DNA of 64,000 nucleotides. It comes from JBARKJ01 sp963698885 (GTDB taxonomy: Bacteria > Nitrospirota > JACRHJ01). Positions 43,126-52,043 of this stretch are shown here, piece after piece. The translations under genes and the position numbers were made by a program. The stretch spans positions 186,001-250,000 of the forward strand of contig CAVOSJ010000004.1 in assembly GCA_963698885.1 (NCBI GenBank), given 5' to 3'. The notes below the pieces were generated by a model. That model saw only the letters and a program-made list of their open reading frames with translations, did not search any database and was not told where the DNA came from. Position 1 is the first letter of the stretch; each line of letters starts with the position of its first letter.

Positions 43126-44181
43126 TTAAAATATCGACAAATTGATATATTTTTTCGGGTGTTCTTTGAAGTCCAGCACCAGCGTGTCCGCGTCGGAGAA
43201 GAACTTGTTCATGTTGTTGTAGAGCTTCTCGTCGGTAAGCAGCTTGCCCGCGCTCCCCTGGCCGCTCTCGACTTTGGCGATTAAGGAATCCAGCCTGGCC
43301 GATACCCGCTCCACCCGGTTATAAAGCTCCGGGTCCGACGAGATGCGGGAGATGCTCCCCTTGTTCAGGTTATCGGTGATACTCTTTAAATTTACCGATA
43401 CGTCGCGCAGATTTTCGTAGAATGCCTTGTCGTCGGAAATCTTCGCAAGGCTCCCGGTATTGAGCTTATTCACAAGTTCCTTCGTCTTCGCCGATACTTC
43501 GACAAGGTTATTGTAGAACTCCGGGTCCCTCACCAGCTTGCCCAGGCTCCCGTTGCCTTTTCCCAGTTCCTGGGTTAGGTTCTGGAGGTTCTCCGAGGCG
43601 TTTGCCAGCTGCTCGTAAAGCCTTGGGTCCTTCAGCATCAACCCGAAGGTGCCCTTGCCGTTATTGACATCCCCAAGCGTCTGTCTTAACTGGCCCAGCA
43701 CGGCGTTTACGCTATCAAGACCGGAAGCCGCGCCGGCTATGACCGACGACAGCTCGGTCCCCTGCACATTTTTGAGCACCGAGTCAGGCGGCAGGACGGC
43801 GTACTGCGGACTGCCCACAGATATGTCCAGGTACTTATCCCCCAAAAGCCCCATCGTGCGTATGGTGACGTAGGAGTCCTGGCGTATCCTGTCCATGTAT
43901 TTCTTCTGGACCTTAAGCTTTATGATTATCTGCTTATCATTTTTGTCTGACGGGAGCAGGATGTCCTCCACGTTCCCGACCTCTATTCCCGCAAGCCGCA
44001 CGTTGCTCCCGACCTTCAGCCCGAAGGAGTTCTCAAGGCGCACGAAGAGCGTGTAATGTTTCGTAAAGAACGAGGTCCTGCCGCCGACCTGGAGTATCCC
44101 GACGGCAAGCAGGATGAACGCTATTATTATGACTATCCCGGTCTTCAGCTCCGACCAGGACATGCTCCTGCTGCTCTTCAT
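43126..44181 (-). CDS. mlaD: MlaD/MCE-family lipid transport protein
   Basis: MlaD is the periplasmic MCE subunit of an ABC phospholipid transporter. One N-terminal helix (about residues 13-29) anchors it. The MCE domain follows: FFTKHYTLFVRLENSFGLKV, GSNVRLAGIEVGNVEDILLP, then YVTIRTMGLLGDKYLDIS. The C-terminal 200 residues consist of repeated helical units with D(R/P)xLYxxLxxVSxxL patterns, likely forming a coiled extension. The 351-residue length is usual for long MlaD types. The start follows directly after mlaF on the same strand. Confidence 0.9.
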   Translation of the reverse strand: MKSSRSMSWSELKTGIVIIIAFILLAVGILQVGGRTSFFTKHYTLFVRLENSFGLKVGSNVRLAGIEVGNVEDILLPSDKNDKQIIIKLKVQKKYMDRIRQDSYVTIRTMGLLGDKYLDISVGSPQYAVLPPDSVLKNVQGTELSSVIAGAASGLDSVNAVLGQLRQTLGDVNNGKGTFGLMLKDPRLYEQLANASENLQNLTQELGKGNGSLGKLVRDPEFYNNLVEVSAKTKELVNKLNTGSLAKISDDKAFYENLRDVSVNLKSITDNLNKGSISRISSDPELYNRVERVSARLDSLIAKVESGQGSAGKLLTDEKLYNNMNKFFSDADTLVLDFKEHPKKYINLSIF

Positions 44182-44958
44182 CTAAGCGCCTCCCTGTGCA
44201 AAACTCCGCCTCTCCCCGCTCTTCGGGTCCACGCAGCCCGAATGGTTTATGAACTCCCTGGCGCACTCGTTGTCGGTCTTCATAAGTCCGTCCGTATCGC
44301 CATTGTAGCAGACGACGCCCTCGCTCAGGAAGGCGATTTCGTCCGCCACGGCAAACGCGAGCGGGATGTCGTGCGTCACCACGACCGAGGTAACGCCAAG
44401 CTCGGACTGGAGACGTTTTATGAGGTTCGTTATGTTGTGCGAATTCAGCGGGTCCAGTCCCGCCGACGGCTCGTCGTACAGCATTATCTTGGGCTGGGTT
44501 ATGATGCCGCGGGCGATAGCCACACGCTTCTTCATGCCGCCGGAGAGCTCGGCCGGCATCTGGTCTATCGAGTCCTCCAGCCCCACGAACTGAAGGCTTC
44601 TCCGCACCTTCTCCTCTATCTCGTCCGGCGAATGACCGCCTTTTTCCGAGAGCCTGTAGGCGACGTTCTCGCCCACCGTCATGGAATCGAAAAGCGCTCC
44701 CGCCTGGAACACCATCCCCATTTTAGCCCGGACTGACATGAGTTCCTCTTCCGAGAAACCGGTCGTGTCCTCCCCGTCGATGAATATACTGCCGGAATCG
44801 GGCTTAAAAAGGCCCAGTATCAGCCGGAGGATAGTCGTCTTCCCGGAGCCGGACGCGCCAAGTATGACGCCCGTCTGACCGGGCTCCAGGTCTAAGCTCA
44901 CGTCCTTTAAGACCTGAGAGCCGCCCAGCGTCAGGCATATATTTTCTAAACGGATCAT
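44182..44958 (-). CDS. mlaF: MlaF-type ABC ATPase
   Basis: This cytoplasmic ATPase powers MCE-dependent lipid transport. Walker A is LGASGSGKTTILRLILGL (about residues 33-50), the signature is AELSGGMKKRVAIARGI, and Walker B is IMLYDEPSAGLDPLNSHN. The form DEPSAGLDP and the EELMSVRAKMGMVFQAGALF stretch are typical of MlaF. The 258 residues are complete. The gene overlaps no other, and is eight bases after mlaE. Confidence 0.95.
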   Translation of the reverse strand: MIRLENICLTLGGSQVLKDVSLDLEPGQTGVILGASGSGKTTILRLILGLFKPDSGSIFIDGEDTTGFSEEELMSVRAKMGMVFQAGALFDSMTVGENVAYRLSEKGGHSPDEIEEKVRRSLQFVGLEDSIDQMPAELSGGMKKRVAIARGIITQPKIMLYDEPSAGLDPLNSHNITNLIKRLQSELGVTSVVVTHDIPLAFAVADEIAFLSEGVVCYNGDTDGLMKTDNECAREFINHSGCVDPKSGERRSFAQGGA

Positions 44959-44966
44959 GCGTTACT

Positions 44967-45764
44967 CTAAAAGATGTACATGAACGACTTCGTTAAAAAG
45001 AAGTCTATCACCAAAATCGAGATGGAGGAGTAAACGACGCTCTCCGTCGTGCTCCTGCCCACCCCTACCGTGCCGCCGTGGGTCCTTAAGCCCTGGTAGC
45101 TTCCGACCATCGCGATGATGAAACCGAAGAATACCGGCTTCACCAGGCCCAGCATGATATCGCGGAGTTCCAGTATGTCAAAGGACGACTTCCAATAGAA
45201 CACTGGGTCTATATTGAACTGGCTGATGGCGATGAAGAAGCCCCCGGCCATGCCGACGGAGTCGGAGATTACGGTCAAAAGCGGGAGCATCACCATGCAT
45301 GCGATCAGCCTGGGCACCACCAGCTTTTTTATGGGGTCCGAGCCCTCGACGCGCATGGCGTCTATCTGTTCGGTGTCCACCATAGAGCCTATCTCCGCCG
45401 CGATGCCGGAGCCTACCCGCCCCGCCACCATGAGCGCCGAGAGCACCGGGCCGAGCTCCTTTATCATGGACATCGCCACCACTTTGCCGATATATATCGA
45501 CGCGCCGAATATCGACAGCTGGACCGCGCTCTGGAGCGCCAGGACCATCCCGGTGAAAAGGCCGGTGAGGATGATGATGGGTATGGAGCCGACGCCTATC
45601 TCGTCCATCTGGAAGAGGACCTCGCCCAGGTAGCGGGGCCTCGTGAATATCCCGGAGATGGCCTTCAGAGACAGGCCGTAGAAGTCCTGCACCATGAACA
45701 ATACGCTCTTGGCACGGCCCTCTATGAATTCGACGGGCTCGATCCGGCCGGTCGGCAGTTGCAT
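44967..45764 (-). CDS. mlaE: MlaE-type ABC permease
   Basis: The inner-membrane permease of the Mla system has an N-terminal amphipathic part (residues 1-40) then five or six helices. Family motifs present are GSIPIIILTGLFTGMVLALQ, AMSMIKELGPVLSALMVAGR, GSGIAAEIGSMVDTEQIDAM and SFKGYDFFF-type end replaced by TTESVVYSSISILVIDFFL. Length (265 residues) is standard. It is the first gene of the mlaEFD operon, and the cyclase-family gene lies only eight bases upstream, suggesting co-transcription. Confidence 0.93.
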   Translation of the reverse strand: MQLPTGRIEPVEFIEGRAKSVLFMVQDFYGLSLKAISGIFTRPRYLGEVLFQMDEIGVGSIPIIILTGLFTGMVLALQSAVQLSIFGASIYIGKVVAMSMIKELGPVLSALMVAGRVGSGIAAEIGSMVDTEQIDAMRVEGSDPIKKLVVPRLIACMVMLPLLTVISDSVGMAGGFFIAISQFNIDPVFYWKSSFDILELRDIMLGLVKPVFFGFIIAMVGSYQGLRTHGGTVGVGRSTTESVVYSSISILVIDFFLTKSFMYIF

Positions 45765-45771
45765 TTGGACG

Positions 45772-46419
45772 TCACTCCTTTATAAGCACGGCCCTGGCGG
45801 GCGCGCCGTCCCCGCCGATTACCTTGAGCGGCAGGCACAAAAACGTATATTCCCCCGGCTCAACGCCCGACAAATCCAGGCCTTCCAGTATCACGATACC
45901 CTTCCCCAGAAAAATCTTGTGTACAGCGTGTTCCTTGCTGTGGAATTTCTCGATGGAAAGGTAATCTATCCCCACCAGCTTCACGCCCTGCTCCACTAAA
46001 TATTGTGCCCCGTCCGGAGTCAGATGCGCGAAATCCTCGCGGAATACCGGGTCCTGGGAGAATGCAGAGTTCTTTGTCTTGAAGAGCACGCGCTCCGCGT
46101 TGCCTAAGCCCGCGCCCGCCAGGAAATCCCGGCCTATTTCGTCCGAGGGGGCCTCCACCACTACCGCCGGGCCGATCAGCGAGTCCAGCGGCAGCGCTTC
46201 GGCGGTATCGCCGTCCGGGAAGAAGTGAAATGGCGGGTCCACGTGCGTCCCGGTATGCGAGCCTATGCAGTACATGGAGACGTTCGCGGAGGAAGCCGGT
46301 TGACCGGCGGCGGAAGGGATTCCTATCTCCTTCTCCCTCTTTATCGCCACGCCGGGGTCGCCGGGATATGTCAGCATCCCGTCTTTGATACCCATCGATA
46401 TGTCGTATATTTTTCGCAT
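45772..46419 (-). CDS. Cyclase-family (kynurenine formamidase-like) metal hydrolase
   Basis: The 215-residue protein begins IYDISMGIKDGMLTYPGDPG and contains the metal-binding signature SHTGTHVDPPFHFFPDG, the hallmark HxGTHxDxxxH of the cyclase family. Further conserved parts are VLFKTKNS and VKLVGIDYLSIE. Members hydrolyse N-formylkynurenine or other amides; substrate cannot be told from sequence. It lies directly upstream of mlaE and downstream of trxB, all on the minus strand. Hairpin repeats occupy the gap to trxB. Confidence 0.88.
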   Translation of the reverse strand: MRKIYDISMGIKDGMLTYPGDPGVAIKREKEIGIPSAAGQPASSANVSMYCIGSHTGTHVDPPFHFFPDGDTAEALPLDSLIGPAVVVEAPSDEIGRDFLAGAGLGNAERVLFKTKNSAFSQDPVFREDFAHLTPDGAQYLVEQGVKLVGIDYLSIEKFHSKEHAVHKIFLGKGIVILEGLDLSGVEPGEYTFLCLPLKVIGGDGAPARAVLIKE

Positions 46420-46433
46420 AAATCAAGACCTTT

Positions 46434-46465
46434 GTTACTTTTCTTTCGGGTGAAAGAAAAGTAAC
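46434..46465. repeat. GTTACTTTTCTTTCGGGTG hairpin repeat
   Basis: The arms GTTACTTTTCTTTC and GAAAGAAAAGTAAC pair perfectly around a GGGT loop, and CAAAAGAAAGCCGGG follows. It lies between trxB and the cyclase-family gene. The same trailing CAAAAGAAAGC follows the copy at 47951. Confidence 0.8.
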
Positions 46466-46504
46466 CAAAAGAAAGCCGGGCCAATAAATTTAAAAGTTTT
46501 TGGC

Positions 46505-46528
46505 GTTACCTTTTTCCAAAAAGGTAAC
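46505..46528 (-). repeat. GTTACCTTTTT hairpin after trxB
   Basis: GTTACCTTTTTCC and AAAAAGGTAAC form a short AT-rich hairpin just after the trxB stop. It is a shortened relative of the other GTTAC hairpins and could serve as a weak terminator. Confidence 0.6.
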
Positions 46529-46536
46529 AAAGGTTT

Positions 46537-47448
46537 TCACTCCCCCAGCGATTCGACGTAGCGCTGGGCCTCGAACGCCGCAAACGCCCCGTCCCCCACC
46601 GCCGTGGCAACCTGCCGAAGCGGCGTATCCCGGCAGTCGCCTACCGCGAAGATGCCCATGGCCGAAGTCATTAGAAGTCTGTCCGTTTTGATGAAGCCGT
46701 AGTCGTCTTTTTCCACGTCTGTGAACGTGGTGTTCGGGCTTATGCCGACGAAGACGAATACCCCGTCCACCTTCAGCTCCTCTTTTTCCCCGGTGACCGT
46801 GTCGGAGAGTAAAAGTCCCTGCACGCCCATCGCGTCCCCTTTTACCTCGTCCACCACCTTGTTAAGGTGAAACTCGAAGTTCGGGTCTGCATGGGCCTTG
46901 TCCTGCGTAATCTTCTCCGCGCGGAATGCGTCCCGGCGGTGGATTAAATGGACCCTCTTCGCAATCTTGCAGAGGAACAGCCCTTCCTTCAGTGCGGCGT
47001 CCCCTCCTCCTATTACCGCGACCTCGCGGCCCTTGAAGAAAAAACCGTCGCAGGTGGCGCAGAAGGAGACCCCCCTTCCGATAAGCTCCGCCTCCCCGGC
47101 CACACCCAGACGTTTCGGCCTGGCTCCGGTCGAGATTATGACGGCCTTCGCCGCGATGGTCTCCTCGGAAGTAATGACTTCCTTATGGGTGCCCCTGTCC
47201 ACCACCTTCATCACTTCGGCGAACTTTACCTCAAGCCCCAGGGCCCTCGCCTGCTCCTCGAAGAGCTTCATCAGGTCGATGCCGTTTATGCTCTTGAAAC
47301 CCGGGTAGTTCTCTATGACGTCGGACATGCATATCTGGCCGCCGATGCCCATTTTCTCAAGCAGGACCGTTTTCAGGTTCGCCCTCTGCGCGTAGATACC
47401 CGCCGTAAGCCCGCCCGGCCCCCCGCCTATTATCACTAAATCGTACAT
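46537..47448 (-). CDS. trxB: Thioredoxin reductase
   Basis: The flavoenzyme passes electrons from NADPH to thioredoxin. The FAD motif is DLVIIGGGPGGLTAGIYAQR, the redox pair is SFCATCDGFFFKG (about residues 133-140), the NADPH motif is VAVIGGGDAALKEGL, and the C-terminal FAD contact is GIFAVGDCRDTPLRQVATAV. The 303-residue length is standard. The frame is intact. The thioredoxin-like proteins at 25129 and 58812 are candidate partners in this window. Confidence 0.95.
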   Translation of the reverse strand: MYDLVIIGGGPGGLTAGIYAQRANLKTVLLEKMGIGGQICMSDVIENYPGFKSINGIDLMKLFEEQARALGLEVKFAEVMKVVDRGTHKEVITSEETIAAKAVIISTGARPKRLGVAGEAELIGRGVSFCATCDGFFFKGREVAVIGGGDAALKEGLFLCKIAKRVHLIHRRDAFRAEKITQDKAHADPNFEFHLNKVVDEVKGDAMGVQGLLLSDTVTGEKEELKVDGVFVFVGISPNTTFTDVEKDDYGFIKTDRLLMTSAMGIFAVGDCRDTPLRQVATAVGDGAFAAFEAQRYVESLGE

Positions 47449-47596
47449 TTAGCTCTCCCTCCCTTTTTGAGTGTCGCCGGGGAGCATTCTATATTTAAAA
47501 ACCAAAGCTTTCAAGACCAAATCAGACAGGCCTGCCCGGGATGTGAAAGTCTCCCGGCGCATTTAAAAATTATATCACATAAAAACGAATTATACC

Positions 47597-47625
47597 TTGA
47601 AACTCCGCGCTAAATATGATATTTT
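47597..47625 (+). promoter_or_regulatory. Candidate promoter for the gatC operon
   Basis: TTGAAA and TATTTT are separated by 17 bases, 35 bases before gatC. The match is moderate. Confidence 0.4.
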
Positions 47626-47659
47626 CTATATTTTACTGGGAGTTTCCAATAGGAGCCGC

Positions 47660-47947
47660 ATGAAAATCACCGTAAACGAAGTCGAGCACGTCGCCAACCT
47701 CGCCCGGCTAACTTTTTCCGACGAGGAGAAGGAACTGGCCACCCGGCAGCTCGATGCCATACTGTCATACGTGGACAAGTTAAACGAGCTGGACACGACT
47801 GGCGTGGAGCCTACGTCGCACGTTTTGCCCATCAATAACGTAATGAGGGACGACGAGGTGCGGCCGTCGCTTGCGCCGGACGACGCGCTTTCGAACGCCC
47901 CGGACCGCGCCGGAGATTTTTACAGGGTGCCAAAGATAATTGAATAA
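47660..47947 (+). CDS. gatC: Asp/Glu-tRNA amidotransferase subunit C
   Basis: GatC stabilises the GatCAB complex that turns Glu-tRNA-Gln (or Asp-tRNA-Asn) into Gln-tRNA-Gln. The 95-residue product has the family start EVEHVANLARLTFSDEEKEL, then LDAILSYVDKLNELDTTGVE and a late MRDDEVRPSLA. The start is the ATG with AGGAG seven bases upstream. It is followed, after two hairpin repeats, by panD and gatA. Confidence 0.93.
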   Translation: MKITVNEVEHVANLARLTFSDEEKELATRQLDAILSYVDKLNELDTTGVEPTSHVLPINNVMRDDEVRPSLAPDDALSNAPDRAGDFYRVPKIIE

Positions 47948-47950
47948 TTC

Positions 47951-47982
47951 GTACCTTTTCTTTCGCGAGAAAGAAAAGGTAC
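47951..47982. repeat. GTACCTTTTCTTTCGCGAG hairpin repeat
   Basis: The arms GTACCTTTTCTTTC and GAAAGAAAAGGTAC pair perfectly, followed by CCAAAAGAAAGCGGGAC. It lies immediately after the gatC stop and matches the copy at 46434 in loop position and trailing sequence. Confidence 0.8.
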
Positions 47983-48019
47983 CCAAAAGAAAGCGGGACT
48001 TTTAGTCTGGTTTTCTTTG

Positions 48020-48047
48020 TCCACTTTCTTTTCCCCAAAAGAAAGTG
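48020..48047. repeat. CCACTTTCTTTTCCCC hairpin repeat
   Basis: The arms CCACTTTCTTTT and AAAAGAAAGTGG pair around CCCC. It is preceded by GGTTTTCTTTGT, as in the gltX leader copy. It lies just upstream of panD. Confidence 0.75.
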
Positions 48048-48067
48048 GGGTTTTTGGAGGTTTTGAC

Positions 48068-48418
48068 TTGCTTAGAATTATGCTCCGTTCCAAGATACAC
48101 CGCGCGACCGTTACCGACTCGAACTTAGAGTACGAGGGAAGCCTGACCCTTGACGTGGACCTTATGGATGCCGCGAACATGGTTCCGTACGAGCAGGTGA
48201 GCTTATCGAACTTGAATAACGGCGAGCGCTTCACCACCTATGTCCTGCCCGGCGAGCGCGGCTCCGGGACGGTATGCTTGAACGGCCCCACAGCCAGGAA
48301 GGGCGCGGTCGGCGACAAGGTGATAATATTCTGCTACGAGGGCTATACCGAAGAAGAGATGAAATCCTTCAAGCCGATTATCGTAAGGGTCAATTCTAAG
48401 AACGCTGTCGAAAAATAG
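48068..48418 (+). CDS. panD: Aspartate 1-decarboxylase
   Basis: PanD makes beta-alanine for pantothenate and coenzyme A. The 116-residue proenzyme has MLRSKIHRATVTDSNLEYEG followed by SLTLD; the Gly-Ser bond is the self-cleavage site that makes the pyruvoyl group. GPTARKGAVGDKVIIFCY is the conserved C-terminal region. I choose the TTG with GGAGG seven bases upstream, which aligns with the usual family start; an ATG four codons in is possible. It is placed unusually between gatC and gatA. Confidence 0.92.
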   Translation: MLRIMLRSKIHRATVTDSNLEYEGSLTLDVDLMDAANMVPYEQVSLSNLNNGERFTTYVLPGERGSGTVCLNGPTARKGAVGDKVIIFCYEGYTEEEMKSFKPIIVRVNSKNAVEK

Positions 48419-48432
48419 CCGGAGGAAAAACC

Positions 48433-49893
48433 TTGGACCTGTACAGCCTCACGCTCCACGCGCTCCGGGAGCTGATAATAAAAAAAGAGATAACCGCGAA
48501 AGACGCGGCGTTTGCATATACCCGCCGGATAGGGCAGTTAGAGGGCTCGGTAAACGCTTATCTGACACTGACGCCGAATAAGACGATCGCGATGGCTGAT
48601 GACGCAGACCATGCGCTGAGCAAGGGAAAGACCTCTGCGCTTCTCGGCATACCTCTGGCCATAAAAGACAACATGTGCACGAAGGGGGTCAAAACCACCT
48701 GCGCCTCGAAGATGCTCGCGGACTTCGTCCCGCCGTACGAGTCAACCGTTACGAGTAAACTTGCGGACGCGGGCTACGTGATGCTCGGCAAGACGAACAT
48801 GGACGAGTTCGCAATGGGCTCCTCCACGGAGAATTCCGCTTACGAAGCAACGAAAAATCCCTGGGACCTGGAACGCATACCCGGCGGCTCGTCAGGCGGC
48901 TCGGCGGCGGCGGTCGCGGCGGATTTATGCGCGGCGGCGCTCGGCTCCGATACCGGCGGCTCGATACGCCAGCCCGCGTCATGCTGCGGGGTTGTCGGTT
49001 TAAAGCCCACTTACGGCCGGGTCTCGCGCTATGGCCTTGTCGCGTTCGCCTCGTCTCTCGACCAGATCGGGCCGATTACGAAAGACGTGGAAGACTGCGC
49101 CATAATGATGAACGTCATCGGCGGGCACGACCCGCTGGACTCCACTTCCGCAAACGTCGCGTTACCCGATTTCACGGCAAATCTGAAGGGCGGCATAAAA
49201 GGCCTGAAGGTCGGGATGCCGAAGGAATATTTCGTCGAGAGCGGCATCGACAGGGAAGTCTATCTTGCGATGATGGAAGCGATCGTAGTACTGCAATCCC
49301 TGGGCGCGGAGGTGAAGGAAATATCCCTCCCGCATACGGACTACGCCATCGCGACTTACTACATCCTCGCCACGTCCGAGGCAAGCTCCAACCTCGCGCG
49401 CTACGACGGCGTGAAGTACGGATACCGGGCGAAAGAACACGAGGACCTTTTGGACATGTACAAGAGGACCCGCTCGGAAGGCTTCGGCCCGGAGGTGAAG
49501 CGCCGGATAATGCTTGGGACGTACGCGCTGTCCTCCGGCTATTACGATGCGTATTACAAGAAGGGCCAGCAGGTGCGCACGCTGATAAAGTCCGATTTCG
49601 ATACGGCGTTCAAGGACGTGGACATCATAATCACCCCGACCGCGCCGACGCCCGCGTTCAAGCTGGGCGAGAAGACCGCGGACCCGCTCCAGATGTACCT
49701 GAGCGACATCTTCACCATAAGCGTAAACCTGGCCGGCATCCCCGGCCTGTCGCTCCCCTGCGGCATGACAAAGAATGACCTGCCCGTGGGCCTTCAGATA
49801 CTCGGCAGGCATTTCGACGAGGAGACGGTGCTCCGCGCCGCATACGCATACGAGCAGGCGACGGAGTGGCATTTGAGGAAGCCGAAGCTGTAA
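48433..49893 (+). CDS. gatA: Glutamyl-tRNA(Gln) amidotransferase subunit A
   Basis: GatA is the amidase subunit producing ammonia from glutamine. The amidase signature GGSSGGSAAAVAADLCAAAL follows the catalytic Lys (PLAIKDNMCTKG) and GKTNMDEFAMGSSTENSAY; the cis-Ser and nucleophile Ser lie in GSDTGGSIRQPASCCG. The 486-residue length is standard and the frame is intact. The start is TTG with GGAGG upstream. gatB should follow directly but is separated by a decayed HNH gene. Confidence 0.95.
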   Translation: MDLYSLTLHALRELIIKKEITAKDAAFAYTRRIGQLEGSVNAYLTLTPNKTIAMADDADHALSKGKTSALLGIPLAIKDNMCTKGVKTTCASKMLADFVPPYESTVTSKLADAGYVMLGKTNMDEFAMGSSTENSAYEATKNPWDLERIPGGSSGGSAAAVAADLCAAALGSDTGGSIRQPASCCGVVGLKPTYGRVSRYGLVAFASSLDQIGPITKDVEDCAIMMNVIGGHDPLDSTSANVALPDFTANLKGGIKGLKVGMPKEYFVESGIDREVYLAMMEAIVVLQSLGAEVKEISLPHTDYAIATYYILATSEASSNLARYDGVKYGYRAKEHEDLLDMYKRTRSEGFGPEVKRRIMLGTYALSSGYYDAYYKKGQQVRTLIKSDFDTAFKDVDIIITPTAPTPAFKLGEKTADPLQMYLSDIFTISVNLAGIPGLSLPCGMTKNDLPVGLQILGRHFDEETVLRAAYAYEQATEWHLRKPKL

Positions 49894-49962
49894 GATGAGA
49901 GACGAGATTTTATTTTACAGAGCAATGTGCGATAGGAGAACATTCAAACTCTACAAAGGGGG

Positions 49963-50576
49963 ATGAATTTTCGATTCAATCCAAATTATTCTGTAATACT
50001 AATGTCTCGGAGATCAAACGCTCCTTATCAAGATAGAATCTTAGATGATGGTATTACGATTGAATATGAAGGTCATAATGCTATTAAAAAACCAGGGATA
50101 ATTCCAAAAGATATTGATCAGCCTTGTGCTAACAATCTGAAGTCTGACTCAAAATGGCTTATTCGCCAAGTCTGTAGATCTTTATAAAGATGAACAAGCT
50201 CCTGCTGAGTTGGCTAGAGTATACGAAAAATTAATTCCAGGTGTATGGTCTGAAAAAGGATTTTTTGAATTAATTGATTACAACTATGTATCAGACGGAA
50301 AAAGGAATGTTTTTAAATATTATTTAAGAGAGACAGATTTCGAAATTAACCAGAAAGAAGAAAAAAAATTAAAACCACGCACACGTTTAATACCATCTGA
50401 AATTAAACAAAGATTTGGCTTCGTGACGAGGGAAAATGCGTTATATGCGGCGCAACAGATGAATTACATTTTGATCATGACCTTCCCTATTCCAAAGGTG
50501 AAGCTAGCATAACAGAAGCAAATATCAAAATTTTATGTCAAGACATAATCTCCAAAAATCAAATCGAATTTTGTAA
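49963..50576 (+). pseudogene. HNH endonuclease, decayed, inserted between gatA and gatB
   Basis: The first frame reads MNFRFNPNYSVILMSRRSNA, then RILDDGITIEYEGHNA. A later frame carries ELARVYEKLIPGVWSEKGFF and VFKYYLRETDFEIN. A third frame has RDEGKCVICGATDELHFDHD and SITEANIKILCQD, a clear HNH core with CxxC and DHD. A further one-base change gives HNLQKSNRIL and a stop at 50576. At least three shifts separate these parts. The N-terminal domain resembles the SRA-like region of some HNH nucleases. The stretch is strikingly AT-rich compared with gatA and gatB. The 70 bases before it show nothing. Confidence 0.7.
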
Positions 50577-50595
50577 AATTGGAGGATTTCTTCTA

Positions 50596-52025
50596 ATGCA
50601 ATATGAACCCGTAATCGGGCTGGAAGTACACGCGCAGTTAAAGACTGCGTCGAAGATATTCTGCGGGTGCAGTACAAAGTTCGGCCAGGGGCCGAACTCG
50701 CAGACGTGCCAGGTGTGCATCGGGATGCCGGGCGTCCTGCCGGTTTTGAATAAAACCGCGATGGACTTCATCATCAAGACGGGCCTCGCTGTGCACTGTG
50801 AAATCGCGCCCTACTCCCGGTTCGCGAGAAAAAACTACTTCTACCCCGACCTCCCCAAGGGCTACCAGATATCGCAGTACGAACTGCCGGTATGCCTTGG
50901 CGGGTATGTCGATGTCGTCGTGAACGGCGAGGTGAAGCGCGTCGGGCTTACCCGCATCCACCTGGAAGAGGACGCCGGGAAGAACCTGCACGAGGGCATC
51001 GAGGGCGCGTCCCATGTGGACTTGAACCGCACCGGCGTGCCGCTCATGGAGATAGTCTCCGAGCCGGACATCCGCTCCGCCGAAGAGGCCGCGGAATACA
51101 TGCGGAAGCTCCGTGCGATACTGCGCTATATAGAAGTCTGCGACGGGAACATGGAGGAGGGGTCGCTTAGGTGCGACGCGAACGTGTCCGTGCGGCCTGT
51201 CGGCCAGAAGGAATTCGGGACGCGGGCCGAGCTTAAGAACATGAACTCCTTCAAGAACGTGCAGAAGGCCATCGAATACGAGATAAAGCGGCAGGTCGCG
51301 GTAATCGAGGACGGCGGCAAAGTCGTCCAGGAGAGCAGGCTTTGGGACGCCAACCAGAACATAACGATTTCCATGCGCAGCAAGGAAGAGGCGCACGACT
51401 ACCGCTATTTCCCGGAGCCGGACCTGGTCCCGGTGGAGGTATCGAAGGAGTGGCTGGAGGCCGTACGCGCGACCATGCCGGAACTGCCGGACGCGAAGCG
51501 CGAGCGGTTCGTCAGCCAGTACGGGATACCGGACTACGACGCGATGGTTTTAACGGAGTCCCGGGCGCTCGCGGATTATTATGAGGACGCCGCAAAACTT
51601 TCAGGGGAGCCGAAGCTGGCGTCGAACTGGATAATGGGCGACGTGCTCCGCAAGCTCAAGGAGGACGGCATCGAGCCTGAGCAGTGTCCCCTTTCGCCGG
51701 AACGTCTCGCGGGTATGATAAAGCTTATCGGGGCTGGCACCATCTCCGGCAAGATAGCCAAGACGGTGTTCGAGGAGATATATAACAGCAAAAAGAGCGC
51801 CGAGAGAAAGTCGTCTCCGAGAAGGGCCTGGTCCAGATATCCGACGAGGGCGAGATAGCGAAAATCATAGACGAGGTGATGGCCGCGAACCCGGTTAATG
51901 TCGAGCAGTACCGGGCCGGGAAAGTCGCGCTTATCGGGTTCTTCGTCGGCCAGGTTATGAAGAAGACGGGCGGGAAGGCCAATCCCGGCATGGTCAACGA
52001 ACTGCTGAAAAAGAAGCTTTCATAA
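50596..52025 (+). CDS. gatB: Asp/Glu-tRNA amidotransferase subunit B, one frameshift
   Basis: GatB binds the misacylated tRNA and phosphorylates the Glu side chain. Motifs present are PVIGLEVHAQLKTASKIFCG, NTQTCQVCIG-like NSQTCQVCIGMPGVLP (zinc cysteines), KNYFYPDLPKGYQISQYE, RTGVPLMEIVSEPDIRS and SMRSKEEAHDYRYFPEPDL. The frame is lost near 51805; the other frame continues GLVQISDEGEIAKIIDEVMA and ends GMVNELLKKKLS, the normal C-terminal YqeY-like domain. GGAGG precedes the ATG. Confidence 0.94.
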
Positions 52026-52043
52026 ATAGCCGATACGTGAAAT

